Below are positions 43,240 to 52,580 of a stretch of DNA of 64,000 nt, piece by piece. Source of the stretch: JAAYJR01 sp964563975 (lineage in GTDB: Bacteria; Bacteroidota; Bacteroidia; Bacteroidales; Prolixibacteraceae). The notes beneath the pieces are model-generated. The model saw only the letters and a program-made list of their open reading frames with translations. It was not told where the DNA came from and searched no databases. Where the stretch lies: the NCBI GenBank assembly GCA_964563975.1, contig CAZLZJ010000002.1, positions 1 through 64,000 of the forward strand. Direction: 5' to 3'. Numbering within the stretch: the first letter of the stretch is position 1; every line of letters begins with the position of its first letter. The position numbers and the translations under genes are program-made.

Positions 43240-43516
43240 TCTTTGTTAACTTCTCTTGTTCCTGTAATGTAAATGAGATGGCTGATTAAATGAATTTTTG
43301 GTGTCTGATTACTGTCAGCATGTCATAAAAAGTGACATTTATCATATAAGCCTATTAATCAAATATTTAAATTATTAAAAGTTAGCAAAGAGAAATGACA
43401 GTATGAAAAATTGTCCAGTTTTATTTTAAAAAATCATATCTCTGTTAATTGGCATAAAATATGATATTGCAGTTTATTGATTTTAAAATAATTGTTTAAT
43501 AATAAATTGAATAACA
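43240..43516. other. Upstream region of groES-groEL
   Basis: 277 bp, AT-rich. A small hairpin TGTCA/TGACA is near 43321-43337. No CIRCE operator (TTAGCACTC with inverted partner) is found, so HrcA control of the usual kind is not supported. No gene. Confidence 0.3.
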
Positions 43517-43795
43517 ATGGCAGAACTTAAAGGTAAAATTTTGGCAGGAAAAATCCTGGTTGAACCCCAGGAGGCCGAAGAAAAAACAGTTAGTGGCATT
43601 ATTATCCCTGATTCAGCAAAAGAGAAACCACAGCAGGGAACAGTAGTATTGGCCGGAGCAGCCAAAAAAGACGAACCCATGGAAGTGAAAGTGGGCGATA
43701 CAGTTGTTTATGGTAAATATTCAGGTACCGAGCTTAATATTGACGGTAAAGATTATTTGCTGATGTCGCAGTCTGATGTACTTTATATTGCTTAA
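43517..43795 (+). CDS. groES: Co-chaperonin GroES
   Basis: Lid of the GroEL folding chamber. 92 residues: LKGKILAGKILVEPQEAEEKTVSGIIIPDSAKEKPQQGTVV (in pieces), with the mobile loop, and the GDTVVYGKYSGTEL roof segment. Ends DVLYIA, normal. groEL begins 23 bp downstream, giving the usual two-gene operon. Confidence 0.96.
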   Translation: MAELKGKILAGKILVEPQEAEEKTVSGIIIPDSAKEKPQQGTVVLAGAAKKDEPMEVKVGDTVVYGKYSGTELNIDGKDYLLMSQSDVLYIA

Positions 43796-43818
43796 TTAAA
43801 ATCTAAAATTATATTAAA

Positions 43819-45450
43819 ATGGCAAAAGAAATTAAATTCAACATTGATGCTCGTGATAAACTTAAATCAGGTGTTGATCAGTTAACAGATACAGTAAAAT
43901 GTACATTGGGTCCTAAAGGCCGCAATGTGATTATCGAGAAAAAATTTGGTGCACCAAAAATCACTAAAGATGGTGTTACCGTGGCAAAGGAGATAGAACT
44001 TGCCGATTCATACGAAAACCTGGGAGCACAGATAGTAAAAGAGGTGGCATCAAAAACCAGTGATGATGCCGGTGATGGTACCACAACAGCAACAGTATTA
44101 GCCCAGTCTATTATTAAGGTGGGTTTAAAAAACGTGGCCGCAGGAGCTAATCCGATGGATCTAAAACGTGGAATAGATAAAGCAGTAGCTCGTGTTGTTA
44201 AGAATATAGCCGAACAGGCACAAACTATAGGAGATGATTATAAAAAGATTGAATCTGTAGCAAAGGTGTCTGCAAATAATGACGACGCAATAGGAGCTTT
44301 GATAGCTGATGCCATGAAGAGAGTTCATAAGGAGGGTGTTATTACAATTGAAGAGTCAAAAGGAACTGACACCTATGTTGAAATGGTAGAAGGGATGCAG
44401 TTTGATCGTGGATATATCTCTCCATATTTTGTTACAGATACGGAAAAGATGGAGTCAAGTTTGGAGAATCCATATATACTTATCCATGATAAGAAGATAA
44501 GCACAATGAAAGATCTTCTTCCAATCCTTGAAGCAACGGCACAAAGCGGTCGTCCGTTATTGATTATTGCTGAAGATGTTGACGGAGAAGCATTGGCAAC
44601 ATTGGTTGTTAACAGGTTACGCGGATCATTGAAAGTGTGTGCCGTAAAAGCACCCGGATTTGGCGATCGCCGTAAAGAGATGTTGGAAGATATTGCTGTT
44701 TTAACAGGTGGATCAGTGGTAACCGAAGAAAAAGGTATGAAGCTTGAACAGGCAACTCTTGATCTTTTAGGGTCGGCCGAAAAAATCACAGTTGACAAAG
44801 AGAATACCACAATAGTTAACGGTGCCGGTTCACAAAAGGATATTGCCGCTCGCGTATCTCAGATCAAAAAACAGATTGAAACCACTACATCTGATTATGA
44901 TAAGGAAAAACTTCAGGAGCGTTTGGCCAAATTGGCAGGCGGAGTTGCAGTTATTTATGTTGGAGCAGCATCTGAAGTGGAAATGAAAGAGAAAAAAGAT
45001 CGTGTTGATGATGCTTTGAGTGCTACCAGGGCTGCAGTTGAAGAAGGCATAGTTCCGGGTGGAGGAGTATGTTATCTTCGTGCAACAGATATACTTGATG
45101 AAGTGGAATATGAAAATGAGGATGAGCGTACCGGTATAGATATTATTAGACGTGCAATAGAAGAGCCTCTTCGTCAGATTGTTGAAAATGCCGGTAAAGA
45201 GGGTGCTGTAATTGTACAAAAAGTAAAAGAGGGTAAAGGCGATTATGGATATAATGCCCGTTTGGATGAATACCAAAACTTTTTTGAAACCGGTGTTATT
45301 GATCCGGCAAAAGTAACCCGTATTGCTTTGGAGAATGCTGCATCAATTGCAGGGATGTTTCTGACAACAGAAGCAGTTTTGGTTGATGTGAAAGAGGAAA
45401 CCCCTGCTCCAATGCCGGGAGGAGGCCCGGGAATGGGAGGTATGATGTAA
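43819..45450 (+). CDS. groEL: Chaperonin GroEL
   Basis: ATP-driven folding chamber. 543 residues with the N-terminal VKCTLGPKGRNVIIEKKFG, DGTTTATVLAQ (ATPase Asp), apical-domain segments to about 370, GGGVCYLRATDIL and the flexible GGGPGMGGMM tail. Full length and single copy here. A terminator follows 30 bp after the stop. Confidence 0.97.
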   Translation: MAKEIKFNIDARDKLKSGVDQLTDTVKCTLGPKGRNVIIEKKFGAPKITKDGVTVAKEIELADSYENLGAQIVKEVASKTSDDAGDGTTTATVLAQSIIKVGLKNVAAGANPMDLKRGIDKAVARVVKNIAEQAQTIGDDYKKIESVAKVSANNDDAIGALIADAMKRVHKEGVITIEESKGTDTYVEMVEGMQFDRGYISPYFVTDTEKMESSLENPYILIHDKKISTMKDLLPILEATAQSGRPLLIIAEDVDGEALATLVVNRLRGSLKVCAVKAPGFGDRRKEMLEDIAVLTGGSVVTEEKGMKLEQATLDLLGSAEKITVDKENTTIVNGAGSQKDIAARVSQIKKQIETTTSDYDKEKLQERLAKLAGGVAVIYVGAASEVEMKEKKDRVDDALSATRAAVEEGIVPGGGVCYLRATDILDEVEYENEDERTGIDIIRRAIEEPLRQIVENAGKEGAVIVQKVKEGKGDYGYNARLDEYQNFFETGVIDPAKVTRIALENAASIAGMFLTTEAVLVDVKEETPAPMPGGGPGMGGMM

Positions 45451-45479
45451 TCTGAATAATTATATTGTTTATTTAAAGA

Positions 45480-45506
45480 AGCCTTTTCCGTTGGAGAAGG
45501 CTTTTT
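45480..45506 (+). terminator. Terminator of groES-groEL
   Basis: Stem AGCCTTTTCC/GGAGAAGGCT (45480-45489 with 45493-45502, one G-U), loop GTT, then a T-run to 45506. Confidence 0.88.
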
Positions 45507-45683
45507 GTTTGGTATGCCGGGTTAATAGGAAGCATCAGCAATTGACAAGGGTGCCGGGAGTGACCTTGAATCCGGAAGAAGTCATTAGCAAAGCTTAGGT
45601 TAAATATTTAGCTATTATCTGAAATAAGATTTTTTTGTTGTATTCAACTTATTTATTTTTGCGTGTTTTTAATAAGTAATGGT

Positions 45684-47018
45684 ATGCTTACAACGTTAGA
45701 TAATTTCATTTTAGATATTAAGAGAAAAACTCCTGGAGAAAAAGAGTTTCATCAGGCCGTAACTGAGGTTGTCGGCTCTGTTTGGAGTTTTTATGAAAAA
45801 TTTCCCAGGTATCATAAAGCAGGAGTGCTTGAGCGCCTTGTCGAGCCCGAAAGAACAATTATTTTTCGTGTGCCATGGATTGATGATAATGGCAATGTGC
45901 AGGTTAATCGCGGCTATCGCGTGGAATTCAATTCAGCACTTGGTCCTTATAAAGGAGGATTGAGGTTTCATGCAAGTGTTACTTTGAGTATTCTTAAGTT
46001 CCTTGGTTTTGAACAAACATTTAAAAATAGTCTTACCGGCCTGCCAATGGGGGGAGGGAAAGGAGGCTCGGACTTTAGCCCAAAAGGTAAAAGTGATGGA
46101 GAGATTATGAGATTTTGCCAGTCATTTATGATTGAACTTTCAAGACATATAGGCCCGGACACAGATGTACCTGCAGGAGACATAGGCGTGGGGGGTCGTG
46201 AAATAGGTTATCTGTTTGGTCAGTATAAAAGAATCAGAAATGAATTTACCGGTGTTTTTACCGGTAAAGGTCTTGGCTGGGGCGGTAGCCTTATAAGGCC
46301 CGAAGCAGCCGGTTTTGGTGCAGTATACTTTGTACGGCACATGCTTCAACGGCAGGGGAAAGGAGTTGAGGGACAGACTTTTGCCATATCAGGTTTTGGA
46401 AATGTTGCATGGGGCGTAATAACCAAGATAAATGAATTGGGTGGAAAAGTGGTTACTTTATCCGGGCCTGATGGTTATATTTATGACCCGGATGGTGTTT
46501 CCGGAGATAAAATTAGTTACCTTTTGGAACTGAGAGCCTGTAATAATGATATAGTTGAGCCCTATGCGCATGAATTTGGAGTTGAGTTTTTTGCAGGGAA
46601 AAAACCATGGGAGGTACCTGTAAATATTGCAATACCTTGTGCAAAAGAGAATGAAGTGGAAATTTCCGATGCCCGCGATCTGGTCAGGAATGGATGCTGT
46701 CTGCTGGCTGAAGCGTCAAATATGGGATGTACCGCAGAAGCGGTTGAGTACTTAAATAAAAGTATCGCCTATGCCCCGGGTAAAGCCGTAAATGCAGGTG
46801 GTGTTGCCGTTTCAGGTTTGGAAATGTCGCAAAATAATATGCGTGTAAGCTGGTCATATGAGGAGGTTGACAGTAAGTTGAAAGATATTATGAGCAATAT
46901 TCATGAACAGTGTGCCAGATATGGCAAGGCCGATAATAAAATTGACTATGTGAAAGGTGCAAATATAGGCGGATTTGTAAAAGTAGCTGATGCCATGCTT
47001 GCGCAGGGGACTGTTTAA
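45684..47018 (+). CDS. gdhA: NADP-type glutamate dehydrogenase
   Basis: Assimilates ammonium into 2-oxoglutarate. 444 residues from ATG 45684 (MLTTLDNFILDIKRK), equal to the usual length of hexameric NADP enzymes; a GTG seven codons upstream is not needed. Active-site Lys in LPMGGGKGGSDFSPKGKSD near 120, GDIGVGGREIGYLFGQYKR, and the nucleotide-binding ISGFGNVAWG near 235. Supplies the glutamate that the arg and pro genes in this window consume. Monocistronic. Confidence 0.95.
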   Translation: MLTTLDNFILDIKRKTPGEKEFHQAVTEVVGSVWSFYEKFPRYHKAGVLERLVEPERTIIFRVPWIDDNGNVQVNRGYRVEFNSALGPYKGGLRFHASVTLSILKFLGFEQTFKNSLTGLPMGGGKGGSDFSPKGKSDGEIMRFCQSFMIELSRHIGPDTDVPAGDIGVGGREIGYLFGQYKRIRNEFTGVFTGKGLGWGGSLIRPEAAGFGAVYFVRHMLQRQGKGVEGQTFAISGFGNVAWGVITKINELGGKVVTLSGPDGYIYDPDGVSGDKISYLLELRACNNDIVEPYAHEFGVEFFAGKKPWEVPVNIAIPCAKENEVEISDARDLVRNGCCLLAEASNMGCTAEAVEYLNKSIAYAPGKAVNAGGVAVSGLEMSQNNMRVSWSYEEVDSKLKDIMSNIHEQCARYGKADNKIDYVKGANIGGFVKVADAMLAQGTV

Positions 47019-47131
47019 TAACTATCTGCAATAGTATTATCTTAAAATATTTATAAATTTAATATAGGGTTAAAGTTAAAATTATTTTGGGTTAAAACAC
47101 TTTATTAAATTTGTCGATATTTATTTTTGAT

Positions 47132-47896
47132 ATGCTGATTGATACTCATGCCCATATTTATTCGGAGGAATTTTTAAATGATGTTGAACAGGTGGTTCAG
47201 CATGCATATAATAATGATGTAAAAAAGATCATTTTGCCAAATATTGATTCTGCCTCCATTAAAAGACTGACAGATCTTAGTGATGCGTATCCTCATTTGC
47301 TTTATCCTTTAATGGGGCTTCATCCAACATCGGTTTCCTTTGATTATAAAGAGGAGTTGCAGGCAATTGAGTACTGGCTTGAAAAAAGAAAATTTTATGG
47401 GATTGGCGAGATAGGAATAGATCTTTATTGGGACCGCACTTTTATTAATGAACAGAAAGATGCCTTCAGATACCAGGTGAGATTAGCAAAGGGAATGGGC
47501 CTCCCGGTGGTGATCCATATCCGAGATTCATTTTCTGAAGTTTTTGAAATAATCAAAGAGGAGCAGAATGGTGATCTGAAAGGAGTTTTTCACTGTTTTT
47601 CCGGCAATGAGACAGAAGCAAAGAAAATAGTTGACATTGGTTTTCTTTTAGGTATTGGAGGAATAATTACATTTAAGAACAATACCCTTAAAACGGTTAT
47701 AAAAAATATTCCGGTAAGTAATATTGTTCTTGAAACAGATGCTCCTTATCTTACTCCTGTTCCAAAACGCGGTCGAAGAAATGAAAGTGCGTATCTTGTA
47801 TATATTGCTCAGACTGTTGCCGGAATATATGACATATCAGTTGAACAGATAGCTAAAATTACCACAGAAAATGCCAGGAATCTGTTTGGAATTTAG
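47132..47896 (+). CDS. TatD-family metal-dependent hydrolase
   Basis: Probable DNase or tRNA-quality-control nuclease of the TatD group. 254 residues from ATG 47132 (MLIDTHAHIYSEEF), metal-binding HxH in DTHAHIY, metal Glu in GIGEIGIDLYWD, His in PVVIHIRDSF and GVFHCFSGN, and the closing Asp in VLETDAPYLTPVP. All five TatD metal ligands are present. Gene lies between gdhA and tRNA-Ser. Confidence 0.93.
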   Translation: MLIDTHAHIYSEEFLNDVEQVVQHAYNNDVKKIILPNIDSASIKRLTDLSDAYPHLLYPLMGLHPTSVSFDYKEELQAIEYWLEKRKFYGIGEIGIDLYWDRTFINEQKDAFRYQVRLAKGMGLPVVIHIRDSFSEVFEIIKEEQNGDLKGVFHCFSGNETEAKKIVDIGFLLGIGGIITFKNNTLKTVIKNIPVSNIVLETDAPYLTPVPKRGRRNESAYLVYIAQTVAGIYDISVEQIAKITTENARNLFGI

Positions 47897-47953
47897 TATT
47901 GACTGCTTTCATTCCTGTCTGTAATGTTTTTTCCTGTAAATAAGTAATATCTA

Positions 47954-47986
47954 TTGTGTTTTTTTCGTATTTTTTTTGTTAATTTG
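47954..47986 (+). promoter_or_regulatory. Candidate promoter of tRNA-Ser
   Basis: TTG at 47954-47956 and TTAATTTG at 47979-47986 (one mismatch to TAnnTTTG) with a 22-bp spacer, 37 bp before the tRNA. Confidence 0.4.
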
Positions 47987-48022
47987 CACCCTCTGTTTAG
48001 GAATGGCAAGCCGGAAACAGCT

Positions 48023-48110
<88 letters not shown>

Positions 48111-48209
48111 AAAAAACAGATTGACAAAAGTATATTGCGTTTATCCTTTAAAAAGTTGAACTACCGGTTAAATTATGCAACTTATTTAAAAAACAATTTC
48201 TTTTTTTAA

Positions 48210-48217
48210 TATTTTTG
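48210..48217 (+). promoter_or_regulatory. -7 box candidate for the exbB operon
   Basis: TATTTTTG fits TAnnTTTG exactly, about 105 bp before the exbB ATG. No clear TTTG at the -33 distance. Confidence 0.3.
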
Positions 48218-48322
48218 CTCAATAAAATTTGATTTTTTCACGGGAAAGCGTGTTATTTGTTGACAGAAAAAAATTAATAGAAAATAAACTTGGAGATTAT
48301 TAATTAAAAATTCAAATTAATT

Positions 48323-49135
48323 ATGAAAAGACTATTCGTGTTAATAGCATTATCTGGAATGCTGTTTTTTTTGGCATCAAAAGTCGTGGTTGCCCAGGAT
48401 CAGGCAGCCGCACAAAATACTGCAACTGTGCAACAGCAGGCAGACCTGACAGCTGATCCGATTGAACAAGCTGCTGCTGCAGCTGAGCAAGGTAAATCAC
48501 TGCATAGCCAATTGAAGCAGACATTTATTGACGGAGGTCCGTTTTTTATGTCCTTTATTTTGATAAGTCTTATTCTTGGTCTTGCTTTTGCAATTGAGAG
48601 AGTACTTTATCTGAACTTTTCTACAAGTAACACCAAGAAGTTGCTGGCAAATGTAGAGCAGGCACTTGACAGTGGAGGTGTTGAGGCAGCAAAAGATGTT
48701 TGTAGAAAAACCCGTGGACCTGTTGCCAGCATTTTTTATCAGGGACTTGACAGGGTGGATCATGGAATGGAGGTTGTAGAAAGATCAATAATTTCTTACG
48801 GGGGTGTTCAGTCAGGCTTGCTTGAAAAAGGATTGAGCTGGATAGCTTTATTTATTGCCCTTGCTCCTATGTTAGGATTTCTTGGAACAGTGATCGGTAT
48901 GATACAGGCATTTAATGCTATTGAAATTGCCGGAGATATTTCTCCCACTCTTGTGGCAGGTGGTATTAAAGTGGCTTTGATTACAACTGTAGGTGGTTTG
49001 ATAGTAGCTATCATCCTTCAGATATTTTATAATTACTGCTTGTCGAAAATTGACAGTATTATAAATAATATGGAGGACTCTTCTATATCATTATTAGACC
49101 TATTGGTTAAACACAATCTGAAAAAAACAGCTTAA
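48323..49135 (+). CDS. exbB: ExbB/TolQ-type proton channel subunit
   Basis: Inner-membrane proton channel that energises outer-membrane transport through TonB, or a Tol-type function. 270 residues: an N-terminal signal-like helix (MKRLFVLIALSGMLFFL), an Ala/Gln-rich linker (AQDQAAAQNTATVQQQ), then three membrane helices at about 72-95, 165-190 and 205-235 with the MotA/TolQ/ExbB signature LGFLGTVIGMIQAF. Heads a four-gene unit with spacing of 2-34 bp. Linker composition is common in Bacteroidota ExbB. Confidence 0.93.
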   Translation: MKRLFVLIALSGMLFFLASKVVVAQDQAAAQNTATVQQQADLTADPIEQAAAAAEQGKSLHSQLKQTFIDGGPFFMSFILISLILGLAFAIERVLYLNFSTSNTKKLLANVEQALDSGGVEAAKDVCRKTRGPVASIFYQGLDRVDHGMEVVERSIISYGGVQSGLLEKGLSWIALFIALAPMLGFLGTVIGMIQAFNAIEIAGDISPTLVAGGIKVALITTVGGLIVAIILQIFYNYCLSKIDSIINNMEDSSISLLDLLVKHNLKKTA

Positions 49136-49137
49136 CA

Positions 49138-49596
49138 ATGACTAAAGCAGGAAAAATTATAACGATTCTACTGTGGGTACTCATCATTATATCAGCTGTC
49201 ATGATTATTTCCTTAATGGCAAATATCAGCGACAGTGCTGTTGATCCGGTAATGGGAGGCTGGATCAATACAAATTTGATATGGGCATATATTTTATTGA
49301 TATTTGGTGCAGGGGTTGCAATACTTTTCAGTATTTTCCAAATGGTATCTGATATCAATCAAGCTAAGAAAGGTTTAATGTCTATAGTATTTCTTGGAGC
49401 AGTTGTGCTGATAGCTTATTTGTTTGCATCAGATGAAATTCCACAGTTTATAGGTGTACAGAAACATATAGATGAGGGGACACTTACACCTGTTATAGCT
49501 AAGTGGATTGACACCGGATTGTATATTACATACATACTTTTGGGACTGGCAATTTTATCCGTTGCCTTTTCATCAGTAAGACGGTTATTTAATTAA
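49138..49596 (+). CDS. Conserved four-helix membrane protein of the exbBD cluster
   Basis: 152 residues with four hydrophobic segments (about 8-26, 42-65, 76-95, 122-145) separated by short loops; no known domain recognised. It lies 2 bp after exbB and 34 bp before the first exbD, so it is translated with the motor and may be an accessory subunit. From memory a protein of this kind is often found at this spot in Bacteroidales. Function unknown. Confidence 0.75.
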   Translation: MTKAGKIITILLWVLIIISAVMIISLMANISDSAVDPVMGGWINTNLIWAYILLIFGAGVAILFSIFQMVSDINQAKKGLMSIVFLGAVVLIAYLFASDEIPQFIGVQKHIDEGTLTPVIAKWIDTGLYITYILLGLAILSVAFSSVRRLFN

Positions 49597-49630
49597 AATT
49601 ATTCGTGGTAAAAAAACAGGAAAATTAATT

Positions 49631-50206
49631 ATGGCTAGAAAAACACCTGAAATACCTTCAGCATCATTGGCAGATATTGCTTTTATGTTGCTTATCTTTT
49701 TCCTGGTAACAACCACGATGGACGTTGACAGCGGATTGGAAAGAAGGCTTCCGCAATGGGTTGATGAATCTCAACAAATGGACGACCAGCAAATTAAGGA
49801 ACGAAATGTTTTTGTTGTGCTGGTTAACCGAAATAATGACCTGTTGGTAGGAGGAGAGTATTCCGATATCGAAACTTTGCGTGAAAGGGCTAAAGTATTT
49901 ATGGCAAACCCGTATGACGAAGAAACCCTGCCGGAAAAGGAGTCTAAACAATTACCATACTTTGGTGAAGTAATGGTAACAAAAGGAGTTATTTCTTTAC
50001 GCAATGACCTTGATACAAAATACGGTACATATATCGCTGTTCAAAACGAACTGGTTGGTGCCATTAATGAGCTGAGGGAAGAATTATCGCAACAGCAATT
50101 CGGGAAAGCATATAAAGATCTTGATAAAGATCAGCAGGATGCTGTTCGAGAAGTTTATCCATCCAGAATTTCAGAAGCGGAACCTAAAAAAGTTGGAGGA
50201 AAATAA
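49631..50206 (+). CDS. exbD: ExbD/TolR-family protein 1
   Basis: Motor partner of ExbB. 191 residues: short cytoplasmic start, one membrane helix SLADIAFMLLIFFLVTTTM (12-30) containing the proton-carrying Asp in ADIAF, and a periplasmic domain with EERNVFVVLVNRNNDLLVGGE (in pieces). Longer than E. coli ExbD (141) with an extended C-terminal part (about 120-191). Next gene starts 2 bp after its stop. Confidence 0.92.
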   Translation: MARKTPEIPSASLADIAFMLLIFFLVTTTMDVDSGLERRLPQWVDESQQMDDQQIKERNVFVVLVNRNNDLLVGGEYSDIETLRERAKVFMANPYDEETLPEKESKQLPYFGEVMVTKGVISLRNDLDTKYGTYIAVQNELVGAINELREELSQQQFGKAYKDLDKDQQDAVREVYPSRISEAEPKKVGGK

Positions 50207-50208
50207 TT

Positions 50209-50679
50209 ATGAGAAAATTTAAAAAGAAAATAGGAAAGGAACTTCCTCCCATTTCAACAGCTTCTCTGCCTGATGTTGTGTTTATGTTGCTCTTCTTTTT
50301 TATGGTTACTACAACTATGAGGGAAGTTACCTATAAGGTGCATATCAAACTTCCGGAGGCAACAGAGCTGAGTAAATTAGAAAAGAAATCATTGGTTAGT
50401 TATATTTATGTTGGCGAGCCACTGGCTCAATATCAGAGGACATTTGGTATAGCACCCAGGATTCAGCTAAATGATCAGTTTGCCAATATTGGTGATATTC
50501 AGGATTATATTATTGCAGAGAGAGAAGCCAGAGATGAGGCTGAGAGACCTATGATGATCACCTCTCTTAAGGTTGATGATAATACTAAGATGGGTATTGT
50601 TACTGATATTAAGCAGGAGCTGAGAAAGTCTGCTGCCCTGCATATAAACTACTCTTCCAGAAAAAGAGCTGAGCATTAA
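50209..50679 (+). CDS. exbD: ExbD/TolR-family protein 2
   Basis: Second ExbD-like subunit. 156 residues with the membrane helix ASLPDVVFMLLFFFMVTTTM (18-37), essential Asp in LPDVV, then a periplasmic domain ending INYSSRKRAEH. Differs in sequence from the first copy, so the motor may carry an ExbD heterodimer. A bidirectional terminator follows. Confidence 0.92.
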   Translation: MRKFKKKIGKELPPISTASLPDVVFMLLFFFMVTTTMREVTYKVHIKLPEATELSKLEKKSLVSYIYVGEPLAQYQRTFGIAPRIQLNDQFANIGDIQDYIIAEREARDEAERPMMITSLKVDDNTKMGIVTDIKQELRKSAALHINYSSRKRAEH

Positions 50680-50703
50680 AAAATATTGATTTGATAAAAA
50701 TGG

Positions 50704-50745
50704 AAATACCGGGATTTTATTAATCCCGGTATTTCTATTTTTTTA
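50704..50745. terminator. Bidirectional terminator between exbD and aspS
   Basis: Long stem AAATACCGGGATT/AATCCCGGTATTT (50704-50716 with 50721-50733) with a loop of four, followed by CTATTTTTTT on the plus strand. It lies between convergent genes and can serve exbD and, less well, aspS. Confidence 0.88.
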
Positions 50746-50749
50746 TTGA

Positions 50750-52498
50750 TCACTGAGGGGTAATTTTTAAGTTTAGTTCATCTAATTGCTCTTTTGAAAT
50801 AGTTGAAGGAGAATCCATCATAACATCTCTTCCTGCATTGTTCTTTGGAAATGCTATAACATCCCTTATTGAATCCAGCCCTGCCAGCAATGATACCAGC
50901 CGGTCAAAGCCAAATGCAATCCCCGCATGAGGAGGAGCTCCATATTTAAAGGCATTCATTAGAAATCCAAATTGCATCATTGCTTTTTCCTTTGTCAGGC
51001 CAAGAACCCGGAATATTTTTGATTGTAATTTTGCATCGAAAATTCTTACTGAACCACCACCAATCTCCACACCGTTTATTACCAGATCGTATGCATTTGC
51101 CCTGACTTGCCCCGGATTGGTATCCAGCAGGTCAATGTCTTCAGCTTTTGGAGATGTAAAAGGATGGTGCATTGCAAAAAATCTTTCTGTCTCATTATCC
51201 CATTCAAGTAATGGAAAATCTACAACCCAAAGAGGTTTGAATATGTTTTTATTGCGTAAGCCCTCTCTTTTTGCAATTTCAAGGCGCAATTCACCCAAAG
51301 CACTTAATGTATCACTTTTATCACCTGAAAGCAGGAGTAATAGATCTCCACGATTGGCATTGGCAGTTTTAATTATCTTTTGTAAACTTTCCGGATCATA
51401 AAATTTATCTACCGATGATTTGATTGTATTATCACTATTGTATTTTATATATACCATCCCTTTGGCACCGATCTGTGGTCTTTTTACCCAATCTGTAAGC
51501 TCATCAATAATTTTACGTGAATAATCAGCACCTCCGTCAATACATATTGCACCGATATATTCTGCATTGTCAAATATTGCAAACCCTTTTCCTTTTATTG
51601 AATTTGTTAAATCAAAAATTGTCATTTCAAATCTGATGTCAGGTTTGTCAGTCCCATATTTTTCGATTGCTTCTGAGTATGTAATAGATGGAAAATCTTC
51701 AACATCAATATTTTTTATCTCTTTGAATATATATTTTGTCAGTCCTTCGAATGTGGATAAAATATCTGTTTGTTCAACAAAAGACATTTCACAGTCAATT
51801 TGTGTAAATTCGGGTTGCCGGTCAGCTCGTAGGTCTTCATCCCTGAAGCATTTTACTATTTGATAGTATTTATCAAACCCGGCTACCATAAGCAGTTGCT
51901 TAAACAGTTGCGGAGATTGGGGAAGGGCATAAAATTCTCCGGGATTCATTCTTGAAGGTACTACAAAGTCTCGTGCACCTTCAGGTGTGGATTTAATTAA
52001 TTGAGGTGTTTCTATTTCAATAAATCCATCTTTGTTAAGATATGTCCTTACGGTGTGGGCAACAGATGCCCGTAATTGCAGATTTTTACAGATCACGGGG
52101 CGTCTCAGATCAAGATATCTGAATTTCATTCTTAGCTCTTCTCCTCCATCAGTGTCTTCTTCAATAGTGAAAGGGGGTATTTCGGAAGGATTTAAAATTT
52201 TCAGTGCAGTCAGCTCAATTTCAATTTCACCTGTTGGGATTTTATTGTTTTTGCTTGATCGTTCCCTGACTATCCCTGTGGCTTGTATTACATACTCTCT
52301 GCCAATATTTTCAAGAGTTTTAATAATTGGTTGCGGAGTATTTTCATCTGCAACCAATTGAGTTATCCCATATCTGTCGCGCAGGTCAATAAATCTCATT
52401 GCTCCTAAATCCCTGATTCGCTGAACCCAACCGGACAAAGTTATTTCTTGTCCTATATTTTCATATCTTAATTCGCCACAAGTATGTGTTCTGTACAT
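50750..52498 (-). CDS. aspS: Aspartyl-tRNA synthetase
   Basis: Charges tRNA-Asp. 582 residues, bacterial type: N-terminal OB anticodon domain (MYRTHTCGELRYENIGQEITLSGWVQ, in pieces), motif 2 as KCFRDEDLRADRQPEFTQID near 215, a GAD insertion domain about 310-410, and motif 3 as GIAFGFDRLVSLLAG near 540. The presence of the bacterial GAD domain says nothing about tRNA-Asn use; a discriminating form cannot be decided by eye. Convergent with exbD. Confidence 0.96.
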   Translation of the reverse strand: MYRTHTCGELRYENIGQEITLSGWVQRIRDLGAMRFIDLRDRYGITQLVADENTPQPIIKTLENIGREYVIQATGIVRERSSKNNKIPTGEIEIELTALKILNPSEIPPFTIEEDTDGGEELRMKFRYLDLRRPVICKNLQLRASVAHTVRTYLNKDGFIEIETPQLIKSTPEGARDFVVPSRMNPGEFYALPQSPQLFKQLLMVAGFDKYYQIVKCFRDEDLRADRQPEFTQIDCEMSFVEQTDILSTFEGLTKYIFKEIKNIDVEDFPSITYSEAIEKYGTDKPDIRFEMTIFDLTNSIKGKGFAIFDNAEYIGAICIDGGADYSRKIIDELTDWVKRPQIGAKGMVYIKYNSDNTIKSSVDKFYDPESLQKIIKTANANRGDLLLLLSGDKSDTLSALGELRLEIAKREGLRNKNIFKPLWVVDFPLLEWDNETERFFAMHHPFTSPKAEDIDLLDTNPGQVRANAYDLVINGVEIGGGSVRIFDAKLQSKIFRVLGLTKEKAMMQFGFLMNAFKYGAPPHAGIAFGFDRLVSLLAGLDSIRDVIAFPKNNAGRDVMMDSPSTISKEQLDELNLKITPQ

Positions 52499-52580
52499 GA
52501 TAATTTTTTATGATTTGGTTGCGAAAATAAGAAGATTTTAGCAAATTCATTATTTAATTTAAAACCATTTGATTAAAACG

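Noticed and set aside
43240..43516. CIRCE or sigma-54-like site upstream of groES (TTAGCA near 43382, TTGGCA and TTGC near 43450)
   Set aside because: No inverted partner for CIRCE, and the GG to GC distance is wrong for sigma-54.
45541..45600. Possible fifth copy of the dispersed repeat (AGCAAAGCTTAGG with CCGGAAGAAG upstream)
   Set aside because: Only short scattered matches to copies 2 and 3, the core is not intact and it is about 85 bp from the nearest start, so it was not counted.
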